NCBI GenBank assembly: GCA_937958345.1 | Contig: CALGNW010000032.1 | Location: 1 to 16,803 of the forward strand | Length of the DNA stretch: 16,803 nt | Source of the DNA: an uncultured Neomegalonema sp. | GTDB lineage: Bacteria > Pseudomonadota > Alphaproteobacteria > Rhodobacterales > Rhodobacteraceae | Direction: 5' to 3' | Shown: piece after piece, positions 15,899 through 16,803 of the stretch | Layout of the letters: every line of letters starts with the position of its first letter | Numbering within the stretch: the first letter of the stretch is position 1 | Notes under the pieces: model-generated | Seen by the model: only the letters and a program-made list of their open reading frames with translations | Databases searched by the model: none | Told to the model about the DNA's origin: nothing | Position numbers and translations under genes: made by a program

Positions 15899-16351
15899 TT
15901 AACCTCCACATCCACCGATAGTGACTTTAATCGCGCGCGATGCTCGATGGACTGACCCATCTTTCATCCGCGCGAGCGCCACGACATCTTGTGTCTTAGC
16001 AAGACGGATGCGGGTCGAAGCGCGTGCTTCACCGGAAAGCACACCGAACTTAAAGGTAGCGACGCCCGGGTTCGGGTTGCCAGCGGCGAAAACGATAATC
16101 TCTTCAACCATATCGTCGCCCTCCATCTCGCTATCAACCGATACTTCGATCGGAACGGAATTGCCATTCTCGGCAATTTCTGGTGCATCAATTGAAATCT
16201 TGCCGTCAGAAATCTTCGCATCGCCGGCAAATGCGGCAATGGATTCTTCAGTGTTCATTTCCTTAGCAAAGGCTGGCGTACCGAAGGCGACAACCGCCGC
16301 ACCGGCCAAGCCAAATGTCAGTGTCTGTCGCCTTGAAAAATTCTGCATCAT
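15899..16351 (-). CDS. soxY: Sulfur carrier subunit SoxY
   Basis: A protein of 150 residues with a twin-arginine signal (FSRRQTLTFG, cleavage probably after PAFA near residue 29) and the diagnostic C-terminal swinging arm GGCGG. Cysteine 148 in that arm covalently carries the sulfur intermediates. The rest is the Ig-like SoxY domain. SoxY pairs with SoxZ, encoded next, and the Tat signal exports the pair. The frame opens at 16375, but the two adjacent ATGs at 16351 and 16348 lie just after GGGAGG and give the expected Tat leader, so 16351 is chosen. It is the first gene of the visible sox cluster. Upstream is about 85 bases and then an IS30 end, with no soxX. Confidence 0.96.
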   Translation of the reverse strand: MMQNFSRRQTLTFGLAGAAVVAFGTPAFAKEMNTEESIAAFAGDAKISDGKISIDAPEIAENGNSVPIEVSVDSEMEGDDMVEEIIVFAAGNPNPGVATFKFGVLSGEARASTRIRLAKTQDVVALARMKDGSVHRASRAIKVTIGGCGG

Positions 16352-16437
16352 TATCGTACCTCCCTGCATTCTCATTCTTGGTATTTTGACTACCTTCGTA
16401 ACACATTCAATAAAATAAATACACTATAATTTGTACT
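16352..16437 (-). promoter_or_regulatory. soxY leader between the gene and the IS30 end
   Basis: These 86 bases contain the soxY ribosome binding site (GGGAGG, just before the start) and an A+T-rich stretch around 16405-16430 with TATAGT on the minus strand (16428 to 16423) as a possible -10 element. I find no well-spaced -35 box. The nearest TTGA-type sequence is too far away, inside the IS30 end. Whether soxY is driven from here or from the insertion sequence cannot be decided by eye. Confidence 0.35.
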
Positions 16438-16803
16438 GGAAATATTTCCGAGTTGGCGGTTTCAAGAGCGAAGTGCAACGGGTGCGAGGAAGGCCTCGAT
16501 GGGCGATCTGAAGCGGAGGCACTTTCTGGGCGTTGTGTTGAGCGTCATGGCGATGCCCTGAATGTCTTGTTCGGTCATGTCGTCGAGGTCTGTGCTGCGT
16601 GGCAACCAGCGTCGCAATCGTCCGTTGGTATTCTCGACGCCGCCCTTCTGCCATGAAGCATAAGCATCGCAGAAGTAGGTCGTCTCTGAGAGCAGCCCTT
16701 GCAGCAGCGCGTGCTGTGCGAACTCCCCGCCATTGTCGAAAGTTGCCGACTTACGCATATCCGGGCTGAGGCGTTTGAACACAGCCATGATTGCGGAAAC
16801 GGT
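16438..16803 (-). mobile_element. IS30-family insertion sequence, partial (one end inside the window)
   Basis: The 3' part of an IS30-type transposase runs off the window edge, with the element end near soxY. The exact terminal repeat cannot be placed, because the other end is outside the window and no target duplication can be compared. A perfect 12-base palindrome GGAAATATTTCC (16438-16449) sits where the boundary is expected, just outside the transposase stop. The boundary is uncertain by a few tens of bases. Confidence 0.6.
16462..16803 (-). CDS. IS30-family transposase, C-terminal part
   Basis: The frame is open from the window edge (reading TVSAI before the first internal methionine) to a stop at 16462, about 113 residues. 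It carries the second half of the IS30 DDE catalytic core: FDNGGEFAQH, with the second catalytic aspartate, then SWQKGGVENTNGRLRRWLPR, with the catalytic glutamate in the VENTNG segment. The tail has PRKCLRFRSPIEAFL, typical of the family (usually KRLGFKTPxEVF). The visible part has no frameshift or stop, so this copy may be intact. It is transcribed in the same direction as the sox genes and ends about 110 bases before soxY, so read-through into sox is possible. Confidence 0.9.
   Translation of the reverse strand, partial: TVSAIMAVFKRLSPDMRKSATFDNGGEFAQHALLQGLLSETTYFCDAYASWQKGGVENTNGRLRRWLPRSTDLDDMTEQDIQGIAMTLNTTPRKCLRFRSPIEAFLAPVALRS

Noticed and set aside
16438..16449. GGAAATATTTCC as a regulator operator for soxY
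   Set aside because: The perfect palindrome lies at the likely IS30 boundary and may belong to the element or its palindromic target. There is no second site to support an operator.

Overview
The window looks like chromosomal DNA from an alphaproteobacterium of the Rhodobacteraceae/roseobacter type. Two blocks sit side by side: an L-rhamnose catabolic locus with the same gene order as rhizobial rha loci, and a Paracoccus-type sulfur-oxidation (sox) cluster. No rRNA, tRNA or CRISPR array is visible.

Bases 1-10654 hold the rhamnose locus. A divergent control region (about 7076-7265) separates two arms. Leftward run rhaR (DeoR-type regulator), rhaS (periplasmic binding protein), rhaT (double ATPase), rhaP and rhaQ (permeases), rhaU (mutarotase) and rhaK (sugar kinase, cut by the window edge). 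Rightward run rhaD (aldolase/dehydrogenase fusion) and rhaI (isomerase). Together they describe uptake of L-rhamnose by an ABC transporter, anomer conversion, isomerisation to L-rhamnulose, phosphorylation, and aldol cleavage to dihydroxyacetone phosphate and L-lactaldehyde. From rhaT to rhaK every junction is a 4-base ATGA overlap, and a strong hairpin separates rhaS from rhaT.

Bases 10655-11005 are a non-coding convergent spacer where composition changes: a 60-base sample in rhaD is about 60% G+C and one in soxD is about 42%.

Bases 11006-16351 hold a leftward sox cluster, soxY-soxZ-soxB-soxC-soxD. It encodes the SoxYZ carrier, the SoxB sulfate esterase and the SoxCD sulfane dehydrogenase. 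soxA is absent from its usual place between soxZ and soxB (only 207 non-coding bases there), and no soxX lies between soxY and the next element upstream. SoxXA, which loads thiosulfate onto SoxYZ, is therefore not encoded here.

Bases about 16438-16803 are the 3' end of an IS30-family insertion sequence directly upstream of soxY. It marks an edge of the cluster and may have separated soxYZBCD from genes further upstream. I found no wholly unknown system. The most notable points are the missing soxXA next to an IS30 element and the helically phased repeats in the rhamnose control region.
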